Source: an uncultured Treponema sp. (GTDB lineage: Bacteria; Spirochaetota; Spirochaetia; Treponematales; Treponemataceae). Taken from it: 11,871 nucleotides of DNA. Positions 5,055-11,871 of the stretch are shown one piece after another. A program made the translations under genes and the position numbers. The notes under the pieces were generated by a model that saw only the letters and a list, made by a program, of their open reading frames with translations, was not told the DNA's origin and ran no database searches. Numbering within the stretch: the stretch's first letter is position 1; the number at the start of each line of letters is the position of its first letter. The DNA is taken from positions 1 through 11,871 of the forward strand of contig CALGGS010000156.1 in the NCBI GenBank assembly GCA_937915735.1, in the 5' to 3' direction.

Positions 5055-7424
5055 ATGAACAAAGCCCTGACTTCCCTTCCAATTTTTCCGTATCTCAATC
5101 AAATCTGTGAAAATCTAAAAGCTTCTGCTTCGCATTTTCTTGTCCTGACTGCCGAAACTGCCGCAGGAAAATCAACAGCTGTTCCCTTAAGCATTCTTGA
5201 GCATTTTGAAGGGAAAATCCTTATGCTTGAAGTGCGTCGCCTGGCTACCACAGCGATTAGTGACAGGCTTTCTGCCTTGCTCGGAGAAAAAACAGGCGAA
5301 ACTGTAGGCTATAGACTTCATCTGGAGTCAAAAATTTCAAAAAAAACCCGGCTTGAAGTAATAACCGAAGCTATTTTAATCCGAAAACTGCAGGCAGACC
5401 CCCTCCTTGAAGATGTGAATGTAATTATCCTTGACGAATTTCACGAGCGCTCAGTTCACAGTGATTTGGCCCTTGCGTTTTTAAAAGAAACGATGAGCCT
5501 TAGGGACGATTTGTTTGTGCTTGTAATGAGCGCAACCATTGATTCAAAAAAGATTTCTGAATACCTTGGAACTAAAGAAAATCCGGCACCTGTTATGAGA
5601 ATTCCCGGCAGACAATTTCCGGTCGAAATTGAATACAGGGCGAATTTAAGCGTTACGGAGGCTGTGGAAGAGGTTTTGGAAGAAGCCAGGCTTTCCGACA
5701 GTGCGGCTCGATGTGCCGGCAGTATTTTGGTGTTTTTGCCCGGAATTTATGAAATCAGAAAAACTAAGTCGGAGCTTGAAGCGGCACTTCAAGGCAAAGA
5801 CATCGAAATTTTAACTTTGCACAGCTCAGTGCCTTTAAGCGAACAAAGAAAAATTCTGACTCCCCAAACGGACGGCTCGCCTTGCAGGGTAATTCTTTCT
5901 TCTGCCATTGCAGAAACCTCGCTCACCGTTCCGGATGTTACGGTCGTAATTGACAGCGGACTTTGCCGAAAAAACAAAATGAATGTCGCTCTTGGAATGG
6001 AAAGGCTTGTTACCGAAAAGGAAAGCCTTTTTTCTGCGGAACAGAGAAGCGGACGGGCGGGACGAGTGAGGGCTGGAAGATGCATCCGGCTTTGGGATAA
6101 AAATGATGTAAGAATAGAGCAAAATGAGCCTGAAATCTTGCACTGTGATTTGACTCCGCTGGTTCTGGAGTGCGCGCAGTGGGGAGTGGATGAAAGCTCA
6201 AAACTTGACTGGCTCACGCCTCCGTCAGAAAATGCGTGGAAAGCGGCAAAAGCCCTGCTTGAAAAGCTTGATTGCCTGGATGGGAAAATCACCGAAAAAG
6301 GAAAAAATGTCCTGAGGCTAGGTCTTCACCCCAGACTTGCCTGCGTTGCCTTATTTGGCGGAGCAGAGGCGGTGCTTCCCTTCTCTGAATTTGCGGACGC
6401 TTCCCTAGAGCGACAGAAACTTTTTGTTGAAGATTTGAAAAGAAGAATGGATTTTGCAATTCCAGTGACCAAGGGGAGTCAAGACATCCATTCTGCATTT
6501 CTTGCGGGCTTTCCTGACAGGCTGTCACGCCTTTCGGCTGAAACTGAAAAAAATTCCGATAAAGCGGAATATATGCTTCCCTCTGGAAGAAAAGCTCTTT
6601 TAAGCCGTGAAATTCTTTTTTCTAAGGCCAGCTTATCTGACTTTCCGAAATGGATTGTCGCCGTTGAAGTAAGAGCGGGGGAGCAAATCGGCAAAATTTA
6701 CTCCTTTGCCCCTCTATCTGACGAAACTGTGGAATTTTTTTTACAAAAACACGCTAAAACTGAAATAAAATCTGAAATAACCGGATTTTCAAAAGGAAGT
6801 GATTTTAAAAACCTGACGATTCAGAAAAAAGAAATCTTGTCTTACGGAGAAATTGTCCTGAAAGAAAAGAAGCTTCCTGTTCAAAATGAAGATTTCGCAC
6901 CTGCAATTTGCGATTTAGTCCTAAAAAAGGGGCTGGATTCGCTTCCTCTCGATGAAAAAACTATTGAATTTTTGCTTCGAGCTGAATTTTATGGCTGTGA
7001 GAAGATAAAAAATCTTTCTGAAAATGCAAGGGATTGGCTTTTGCCCTTCGTAAATTCTCAAAAAATCAGCTCGGAGACGATTTATGACGCACTTTACTGG
7101 TATCTTGACGGAAACGAGATTGATTCAAAGGTTCCGATTCAGCTTACGCTTCAAAATGGCAAAAAACGAAGGGTAAAATACGAAAAAAAAGCAGACGGTC
7201 AGATTGTTCCGTCAATCGAAATCATAATTCAGCAGATTTTCGGTTGCTTTGAAACTCCGAAAATTTTAGGAAAGCGGGTTCTTTTAAAGCTCTTGTCACC
7301 GGCGCTCAGACCTCTTCAGATTACGGATGATTTGGAAAATTTCTGGACGGGTGCATGGACTGAAATCTGCAAGGAAATGAAGGGGCGTTACCCGAAGCAC
7401 AACTGGGATTACAAAAAGTCCTGA
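5055..7424 (+). CDS. hrpB: ATP-dependent RNA helicase HrpB (DEAH/RHA family)
   Basis: The 789-aa product is a full-length HrpB (E. coli about 809). Motif I is TAAGKST (35-41), motif Ia EVRRLA (59-64, with Val where most have Pro), motif II DEFH (127-130), motif III SAT (159-161), and motif VI QRSGRAGR near 330. The C-terminal HrpB-specific region ends in ITDDLENFW..AWTEICKEMKGRYPKHNW, which separates it from HrpA and from eukaryotic DEAH helicases. It is an NTP-dependent helicase whose cellular role is poorly defined. The ATG at 5055 fits the family N-terminus (TSLPIFPYLNQI against SLPVAAVLPELL in E. coli). No Shine-Dalgarno or clear promoter precedes it, and the start lies just behind a terminator, so expression may depend on readthrough or an unseen promoter. 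Confidence 0.95.
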   Translation: MNKALTSLPIFPYLNQICENLKASASHFLVLTAETAAGKSTAVPLSILEHFEGKILMLEVRRLATTAISDRLSALLGEKTGETVGYRLHLESKISKKTRLEVITEAILIRKLQADPLLEDVNVIILDEFHERSVHSDLALAFLKETMSLRDDLFVLVMSATIDSKKISEYLGTKENPAPVMRIPGRQFPVEIEYRANLSVTEAVEEVLEEARLSDSAARCAGSILVFLPGIYEIRKTKSELEAALQGKDIEILTLHSSVPLSEQRKILTPQTDGSPCRVILSSAIAETSLTVPDVTVVIDSGLCRKNKMNVALGMERLVTEKESLFSAEQRSGRAGRVRAGRCIRLWDKNDVRIEQNEPEILHCDLTPLVLECAQWGVDESSKLDWLTPPSENAWKAAKALLEKLDCLDGKITEKGKNVLRLGLHPRLACVALFGGAEAVLPFSEFADASLERQKLFVEDLKRRMDFAIPVTKGSQDIHSAFLAGFPDRLSRLSAETEKNSDKAEYMLPSGRKALLSREILFSKASLSDFPKWIVAVEVRAGEQIGKIYSFAPLSDETVEFFLQKHAKTEIKSEITGFSKGSDFKNLTIQKKEILSYGEIVLKEKKLPVQNEDFAPAICDLVLKKGLDSLPLDEKTIEFLLRAEFYGCEKIKNLSENARDWLLPFVNSQKISSETIYDALYWYLDGNEIDSKVPIQLTLQNGKKRRVKYEKKADGQIVPSIEIIIQQIFGCFETPKILGKRVLLKLLSPALRPLQITDDLENFWTGAWTEICKEMKGRYPKHNWDYKKS

Positions 7425-7437
7425 TTTATGATATACT
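7409..7437 (+). promoter_or_regulatory. Extended -10 promoter for ybaB-recR
   Basis: There is a -35 TTACAA (7409-7414), a 17-bp spacer and a -10 TATACT (7432-7437), with TG one base before the -10. It overlaps the hrpB stop codon and lies about 52 bp upstream of the ybaB ATG at 7490. Confidence 0.65.
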
Positions 7438-7489
7438 AGTCTTCCTAACAAGCTCGAAATGACAAATGCTTCACAAAATGGGAGTAAAT

Positions 7490-7801
7490 ATGAATCCTTT
7501 TGAAATGGTAAAAAATCTTAAAAATCTTGAAGGAACGATGAATACAATGAAAGAAGAACTTGCTCAAATTTCAGAGACTGGTTCTTCTGGCGGAAATATT
7601 GTTCAAGTAACTTTAAACGGAAAATTTGAAATTACGGCAATAAAGCTTGACCCAATCGCAGTTGACCCGCGGGACATTCAGATGCTGCAGGATTTAATCG
7701 TTGCGGCACATCATGCGGCGATGGAAAAGGTTCAGGGAAAAATTCAGGAAAAATCTGGGGAATTGCTCGGTGGAATGAATATTCCAGGACTTAAGATTTA
7801 A
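7490..7801 (+). CDS. ybaB: YbaB/EbfC family nucleoid-associated DNA-binding protein
   Basis: The 103-aa product belongs to the YbaB/EbfC family of small dimeric DNA-binding proteins linked to nucleoid structure and, by constant gene neighbourhood, to RecR. The N-terminal part, MNPFEMVKNLKNLEGTMN, is the helical segment. It is followed by VQVTLNGKFEITAIKLDP and the C-terminal helix with AHHAAMEKVQGKIQEKSGELLGGM. The start was chosen at 7490 because GGGAG lies 5 nt upstream and family members begin MNPFEM. The upstream in-frame ATG at 7466 would add eight residues without a ribosome site. Its stop codon is 1 bp from recR, the classic ybaB-recR pair. dnaX, often the gene before, is absent; hrpB is there instead. 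Confidence 0.93.
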   Translation: MNPFEMVKNLKNLEGTMNTMKEELAQISETGSSGGNIVQVTLNGKFEITAIKLDPIAVDPRDIQMLQDLIVAAHHAAMEKVQGKIQEKSGELLGGMNIPGLKI

Positions 7802-7802
7802 A

Positions 7803-8393
7803 ATGACAGCGATTGACGACTTAACAGATTCTTTTTCGCGGCTTCCTGGAATCGGCAAAAAAAGCGCTTCCAGGCTGGTGAATTTTATTTTAAAAGCCGA
7901 TTCTGCCTGGGTCGAGAGATTTTCAAATCAACTCAGAACTCTTCAAGAAAAAATCCATGCCTGCTCAATTTGCGGCTCTTGGACAGAAAATGACCCCTGC
8001 CCCATTTGCTCGAATCCAATGCGGGACCAAAGCATTATTTGTGTCGTCGAGCAGCCGCAGGATGTTTCTACAATCGAATCCTCACACGAATTTTCCGGGC
8101 TTTTTCATGTTTTAGGCGGAGTAATCGCCCCTCTCGAAGGAGTTGGCCCTGACCAGTTAAGAATCGCCCAGCTTTTGGAGCGGGTAAAGAAAGGGAATGT
8201 AAAAGAAGTCATAATCGCGACTAATCCGACAGTCGAAGGAGACACGACAGCACTTTACATTCAGCGCCTTCTTTCCGAAATCGAAAACCTGACTGTTACA
8301 CGACTTGCAAGCGGTCTTCCAGTTGGCGGTGATTTGGAATACGCCGACAGACTCACTCTCGCACGAAGCTTCCGCGGAAGAATGAAATTTTAA
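7803..8393 (+). CDS. recR: Recombination mediator protein RecR
   Basis: The 196-aa RecR is complete. A helix-hairpin-helix DNA-binding segment, LPGIGKKSASRLV, is at 14-26. The four-cysteine zinc site is Cys54, Cys57, Cys66 and Cys69. The Toprim domain starts at VVEQPQDVSTIE. The conserved HVLGG(V)IAPLEGVGPDQLRI and TNPTVEGDTTALYI segments follow, then the C-terminal LPVGGDLEYADRLTLARSFRGR. RecR works with RecO and RecF to load RecA at single-strand gaps. The gene starts 1 bp after ybaB with only a weak ribosome site (AGGA farther upstream), so it is probably translationally coupled and shares the 7409-7437 promoter. It ends 31 bp from a converging gene, with no convincing terminator between. 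Confidence 0.97.
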   Translation: MTAIDDLTDSFSRLPGIGKKSASRLVNFILKADSAWVERFSNQLRTLQEKIHACSICGSWTENDPCPICSNPMRDQSIICVVEQPQDVSTIESSHEFSGLFHVLGGVIAPLEGVGPDQLRIAQLLERVKKGNVKEVIIATNPTVEGDTTALYIQRLLSEIENLTVTRLASGLPVGGDLEYADRLTLARSFRGRMKF

Positions 8394-8424
8394 AACTGAG
8401 CGTATCTCCTGTATTTCAGAGTCT

Positions 8425-9168
8425 TTAGTCCAAATATGCCATTATAAATTTGTTCACGACAGTTTCTATAACCTCGGGATACATTTCCAGAAGAGCATCG
8501 GTGTCGTATTCAAATTTTCTGACTGGAAGGCTTTCATTTGAAGTTGCTTCGAAAGTATTCATAGCAACTTGCCGGCCTTTTTCATTGTACACAAGGACTT
8601 CCATAATAACTTGTGCACGGACATTTGTTTTAACTTTAGAGGAATCAGCAAAGACTTTGTTAAAGCGAAATTCTGCGGCGACAAGGCTTTTTACGCCAAG
8701 CTCATTCATCAGGATTCGAGCTTTCTTGGAACCAATAGAATAAAGATTTTTATCAAAATCAGTCGCACTAATCCAGGTGTTCAAGGTACTAAGCGGATTT
8801 TTTTTGGCATTTTGATATTCATCCGAGTTTATAACAGAAGCTTTTTCACTTACCCTAAGCCCTGCCAGTTCTTCCAGGGCACGACGCAAATATTCTTCGG
8901 CATAATCTACTCTGTCTTGAGCGGTCAGAAGCTCTGGATTTTCTTTATGTAAAAATTTATCAACAAGAACTGATAAAGGATTCGTGTCATCAATATCCTC
9001 CTCATCACTTCGTACATAAAGAGTGTCAACTTGCTCACTAAGATTTTTATTACCGCTAACACCAATTACGGCAACAGATTCAAAATCATTTATTGAAAAA
9101 GAAGCTGAAGCGCAACTCAAAAATAAAAAAGAGATTAAAATTTTTAAAATTAAATATATTTTTTTCAT
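8425..9168 (-). CDS. Putative lipoprotein of unknown function
   Basis: I do not recognise the family. The 247-aa product starts with a lipoprotein signal peptide, MKKIYLILKILISFLFLSC, with Cys19 as the likely lipidated residue in a relaxed lipobox. The mature part has a strand FESVAVIGVSG, an acidic stretch around 50-57 (SDEEDIDD), and a central helical region. It ends with alternating strands (SLVAAEFRFNKVF, VRAQVIMEVLVYNEKGRQV) and a final helix. This order loosely recalls CsgG/LpoB-type periplasmic lipoproteins, but I see no diagnostic motif. The start was placed at the ATG at 9168, where the signal peptide begins; the open frame extends 16 codons to a TTG across the terminator. No Shine-Dalgarno precedes it, and the T-run of a terminator ends 7 bp before the start codon. 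It may be read through from the barrel genes. Confidence 0.75.
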   Translation of the reverse strand: MKKIYLILKILISFLFLSCASASFSINDFESVAVIGVSGNKNLSEQVDTLYVRSDEEDIDDTNPLSVLVDKFLHKENPELLTAQDRVDYAEEYLRRALEELAGLRVSEKASVINSDEYQNAKKNPLSTLNTWISATDFDKNLYSIGSKKARILMNELGVKSLVAAEFRFNKVFADSSKVKTNVRAQVIMEVLVYNEKGRQVAMNTFEATSNESLPVRKFEYDTDALLEMYPEVIETVVNKFIMAYLD

Positions 9169-9175
9169 AATCAGC

Positions 9176-9208
9176 AAAAAAGGCCAGGCATGAAACTCAC
9201 ACCTGACC
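9176..9208 (-). terminator. Rho-independent terminator after the barrel-protein genes
   Basis: On the minus strand, GGTCAGGTGTGA pairs with TCATGCCTGGCC (12 bp, three of them G-T) around a GTT loop, followed by six T's. A weaker hairpin with a T-run (GATTT-AGAG-AAATC at 9230-9243, then TTTTT) lies just upstream of it, so termination may be in two steps. Confidence 0.78.
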
Positions 9209-9251
9209 AAAAACAAAAAGGTTGAAAAAGATTTCTCTAAATCAACATTTA

Positions 9252-10586
9252 TTACATCTTAACGCGGAACAAGACTGGAATTGCAAATCCAACATCTGTA
9301 TTTTCGCCAAATGAAGAATCTTTATCTGCACCAAGTCCCTGGAAGCTAGCCTGAAGACCACAAATGATTGAAGCACCTTTTCCAGCAGTGAATTCTGCAT
9401 TTGGATGGAGAACAATTGTAGTTCCGTTAGCTGTTTCTTTTCCTGTAGCAACTTTTCCGTCACCCAAGTCTGTAAGAGCGCCAAGTGAACAAGCAACTGT
9501 CAAGACAGGACCCATCTTATAGCGTGCATTGATGAAGTTCCAAAGAACTGCGTCTGTTGTGAAAGCAGTTGAACCATAACCAATGTTTTTATCAACAGCA
9601 GCGTTAGCAGCGTAAGCAGAGCCTCCAGAAGCTTTGGCACCAATGAATTTATCTGTATCAAGTGCAGAGTATTTCAAGTAGTAAGTAATAGAAAGCTGAT
9701 CATTTACTGCGTAGCGGACTCGCAAGTCTGCACTGTAGTCAGAAAGGTCTCCGTCATACAAAGTTGCAGCACCACCGACTGTAGCAATGAGATTTTCTGT
9801 TCCGAGCCACTGGAAATAAAGGCCTGGAACCAAGAGCATACGACTGTCAGCGGCAGTTTCACCCTTCTTTTTAGCAGTTACATTTGCACCTTTTACGAAT
9901 GCTTCTGTTTTGAATTTTTTGCCCAATGCGACATCAGCAAAAATAGACCAGCCTTTGTCACCAGTGTTCCATTCTGTTGCACTAAGTTCAGAAGCTTCCC
10001 AAGCGCGATCAGAAATTACAGTTCCCTTAAGATTTACTTTAAGGTCATCTGCTTTGATTGTGTAATCTGCCTGACCATAAAAAGTTCGGTCAGAGAAAAT
10101 TGTTGGAATACAAATCTGGTTATCTGCATATTTTGAGAATGATGTTTTAAATGCTGAACCAAGCTTGAAAGTCTCAAATAAAGAACCTTCATGGTTAGAA
10201 GCATCATTTGTTACACGATAGCCACCGTTGATACCATCACCGTTCCAACCACTCTGGACATGGAAATCGCCCCATTTAGCGCCGATTTTGATAACATTGA
10301 ATCGGAGTTTATCGTTACCACTTGCATTTTTTATTGATGGCTGTACATCCAACTGGAAGTCAAGAATGTCGCCAGATGCCTTAAAAGACATTGTATCCTG
10401 ACCGCCATTGTATGAATTCAAAGAACCAAAGGTTGATTTTTTGACATTAGCGGCGTCATCTTCACCATTATTTGTGTGCTGATAAAGGAGAGCACCGTTT
10501 CTATAGTTAAGGTTCACAGAAGTCTTTGCTGCTGCAGAACCGAATACCAATGCACTAACTGCGAGCGCACTTATAATCTTTTTCAT
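9252..10586 (-). CDS. Outer-membrane beta-barrel protein (porin-like), paralogue of its upstream neighbour
   Basis: The 444-aa product has a Sec signal peptide (MKKIISALAVSALVFGSAAA, cleavage after Ala20). A long series of alternating hydrophobic/polar strands follows, rich in Gly, Asn, Asp and aromatic residues, as in beta-barrels. It closes with DVGFAIPVLFRVKM. The motif DLRVRYAVNDQLSI near residue 284 and the C-terminal strand both have close counterparts in the neighbouring 393-aa protein. The role is probably an outer-membrane channel or surface protein; no sugar or substrate can be read from the sequence. It has three cysteines (near ICIP, VACS and SIICG), somewhat unusual for a barrel. 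GGAGG lies 6 nt before the ATG. It is 44 bp from the upstream barrel gene, likely co-transcribed with it, and is followed by a terminator. Confidence 0.75.
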   Translation of the reverse strand: MKKIISALAVSALVFGSAAAKTSVNLNYRNGALLYQHTNNGEDDAANVKKSTFGSLNSYNGGQDTMSFKASGDILDFQLDVQPSIKNASGNDKLRFNVIKIGAKWGDFHVQSGWNGDGINGGYRVTNDASNHEGSLFETFKLGSAFKTSFSKYADNQICIPTIFSDRTFYGQADYTIKADDLKVNLKGTVISDRAWEASELSATEWNTGDKGWSIFADVALGKKFKTEAFVKGANVTAKKKGETAADSRMLLVPGLYFQWLGTENLIATVGGAATLYDGDLSDYSADLRVRYAVNDQLSITYYLKYSALDTDKFIGAKASGGSAYAANAAVDKNIGYGSTAFTTDAVLWNFINARYKMGPVLTVACSLGALTDLGDGKVATGKETANGTTIVLHPNAEFTAGKGASIICGLQASFQGLGADKDSSFGENTDVGFAIPVLFRVKM

Positions 10587-10630
10587 TTAATTCCTCCAAG
10601 GATTTTTTATTTTTCTGCAAACATCCAGAA

Positions 10631-11812
10631 TTAGTAGTTATAAGAGAAGATTACAGGGAGTGTGAATCCAAAATCTTCAGCACCCTTCTGCCATCCAATG
10701 TTATCCCATTCTGCGCGAGCAGCGATTGTAACAGTAGCTTTTTCTGTAGCTTTGATTGCAACAGACGGAGTGATATACAATACATTGCTTGGATAAGCAT
10801 TGTCAAAATCTTCGATTACATGCTGCAAGTTAAGACCGAAGCTCATGTTTTCAAGGAAAGCATAAGTTGCATTAATCTGGTTAGCCATTGCCATTTTGTT
10901 GTCTGCAAGACTTCCGTCATTCTTTTCTGTATCAAGACCAGCGATGTAAGAAGAAATGTTGTGCGCAGTAGTAATAGAGAATTTTTCTGTAACAGCGTAT
11001 CGCGCCCGAATATCGAATGCGAATTCTGCAGCAGATTCATCTTTTGCATTACCATTTCTCTCACTATATGTGTAAGTATCAAGACCCAAAGAAAGACCTG
11101 CCGTAAGCTCAAGGTTTTCAATCATAAGAGGGCTGAAGAAAAGACCGAATGAGTACTGTCCAACATGCAATGATTTAATAGCCAAGTTGACATCGAAAGC
11201 ATTTTCCTGACGAAGGGCAAATTCACCGACAAAGCCATAAGAATTTGTTCGAGTATATTCTCCATCAGAATCTGTTTTTGTAAAAGAATCCCAGTCAGAG
11301 TTTACAAGACCGAATTTGAGCATCATTTTACCTGGAAGCAAATTTTCGTTCGTGTAAGCCGCGACCATAGCAATATTACCGTCAGTAAGGTTACCAGAAT
11401 CTACAGCAACAGAATAGTCACCAACAGGAAGAAGGCCCATATCCCAAAGGATAAAATCTTCACCGTCGAGGTCGCCTGCATCTGTCGTTACATCATCAGC
11501 ATAACGAGAGTTCCAGACACCAGCTGTAAACTGAGTGCTGATATCTTCAAAATTCATCCAGCCGTAATACTCATCAAGAGTAATTGAGTCAGCATCAGTC
11601 AAATCAAGGTCAAAGTCTACAACTGCACCGGCATAATCGTTAGATAGCCCGAATGAAATACAATCACCACGAAGATCAGGATTATATTTCACACCAGCCT
11701 TACTATTTGATGTGAAATAATTGTTGCCAGTATAAGAAAAACTTATATCGGCCGCGAATGTAGCACCCGCAAGCAAAGCAGCAAGCGAAGCCACAGCTAC
11801 GATTTTTTTCAT
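10631..11812 (-). CDS. Outer-membrane beta-barrel protein (porin-like)
   Basis: The 393-aa product starts with a Sec signal peptide (MKKIVAVASLAALLAGATFA, cleavage near Ala20-Ala21) and continues as amphipathic strands. It has acidic loop-like stretches (DVTTDAGDLDGED) and ends in DFGFTLPVIFSYNY, a typical aromatic-ended terminal strand. DIRARYAVTEKFSI near residue 267 matches DLRVRYAVNDQLSI in the downstream barrel protein, so the two are paralogues with diverged loops. There are no cysteines after the signal region except one in GDCISFGL. The start at 11812 has AGGAGG 9 nt upstream. The promoter is not evident in the 59 bases left before the window edge. The substrate, if any, is unknown. 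Confidence 0.75.
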   Translation of the reverse strand: MKKIVAVASLAALLAGATFAADISFSYTGNNYFTSNSKAGVKYNPDLRGDCISFGLSNDYAGAVVDFDLDLTDADSITLDEYYGWMNFEDISTQFTAGVWNSRYADDVTTDAGDLDGEDFILWDMGLLPVGDYSVAVDSGNLTDGNIAMVAAYTNENLLPGKMMLKFGLVNSDWDSFTKTDSDGEYTRTNSYGFVGEFALRQENAFDVNLAIKSLHVGQYSFGLFFSPLMIENLELTAGLSLGLDTYTYSERNGNAKDESAAEFAFDIRARYAVTEKFSITTAHNISSYIAGLDTEKNDGSLADNKMAMANQINATYAFLENMSFGLNLQHVIEDFDNAYPSNVLYITPSVAIKATEKATVTIAARAEWDNIGWQKGAEDFGFTLPVIFSYNY

Positions 11813-11871
11813 GGAAAAAATCCTCCTTTTTTTATTAGGAAATTTAAACCAACGGTTTTTTTCCCTTTTTT

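Noticed and set aside
5789..6292. Open frame of 167 codons on the minus strand inside hrpB
   Set aside because: It lies antisense to the conserved helicase core, has no ribosome site, and its translation is low-complexity (Ser/Pro/Arg-rich) with no family resemblance.
8394..8424. Bidirectional terminator between converging recR and the lipoprotein gene
   Set aside because: Only CTGA/TCAG arms with mismatched interior and no T-run were found.
10587..10630. Terminator between the two barrel genes
   Set aside because: Only a 5-bp TTCTG/CAGAA hairpin followed by an A-rich, not T-rich, stretch on the minus strand; too weak to call.
1..11871. CRISPR array, phage or transposon genes
   Set aside because: No regularly spaced direct repeats, transposase, integrase or phage-like proteins were found on either strand.

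Overview
The window looks like a chromosomal segment of a spirochaete, most likely a host-associated Treponema. The evidence is indirect. There are spirochaete-style relaxed lipoboxes on two lipoproteins. There are tandem beta-barrel proteins with Sec signal peptides and an aromatic-ended C-terminal strand. EarP is present, a protein known mainly from beta/gamma-proteobacteria but also reported in some spirochaetes. The intergenic DNA is AT-rich, with good sigma70-type promoters (TTGACx-17-TAtaAT). No phage, transposase, tRNA, rRNA or CRISPR array was seen.

Layout. (1) 1-193, minus: 5' end of a sugar ABC-transporter binding lipoprotein of the YtfQ type, with a clear promoter. (2) 346-3079, minus: a likely operon of a glutathione-peroxidase-like thiol peroxidase, a GC-rich structured intergenic element, a thioredoxin-reductase-like flavoprotein, and EarP, the EF-P arginine rhamnosyltransferase. 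The last two genes overlap by 4 bp. (3) 3228-3644, plus: an OhrR-type MarR-family peroxide sensor, divergent from the peroxidase. A perfect 32-bp palindrome lies just after its -10 box. (4) 3770-4993, plus: an exported LolA-like protein and a free-standing glycogen-binding (CBM48) protein that ends at a strong terminator. (5) 5055-8393, plus: helicase HrpB, then the classic ybaB-recR pair with its own extended -10 promoter. (6) 8425-11812, minus: two tandem related outer-membrane barrel proteins, a terminator, then a lipoprotein of unknown function.

The most coherent unit is the redox module at 1.5-3.6 kb. A Cys-based hydroperoxide sensor (OhrR type) sits back to back with a thiol peroxidase, which shares a likely transcript with a TrxR-like enzyme that could supply its electrons. 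That flavoprotein keeps its CxxC and the FAD motif but lacks the HRRxxxR NADPH-binding motif, so its electron donor is uncertain. EarP at the end of the same transcript links the module to EF-P modification and polyproline translation.

The other genes are ordinary housekeeping (hrpB, ybaB, recR) or cell envelope (barrels, lipoproteins, LolA-like). I see no convincing entirely new system. The best leads are the redox module and its palindrome, the altered TrxR, the GC-rich repeat-like element, and two genes that start directly behind terminators without a Shine-Dalgarno sequence.
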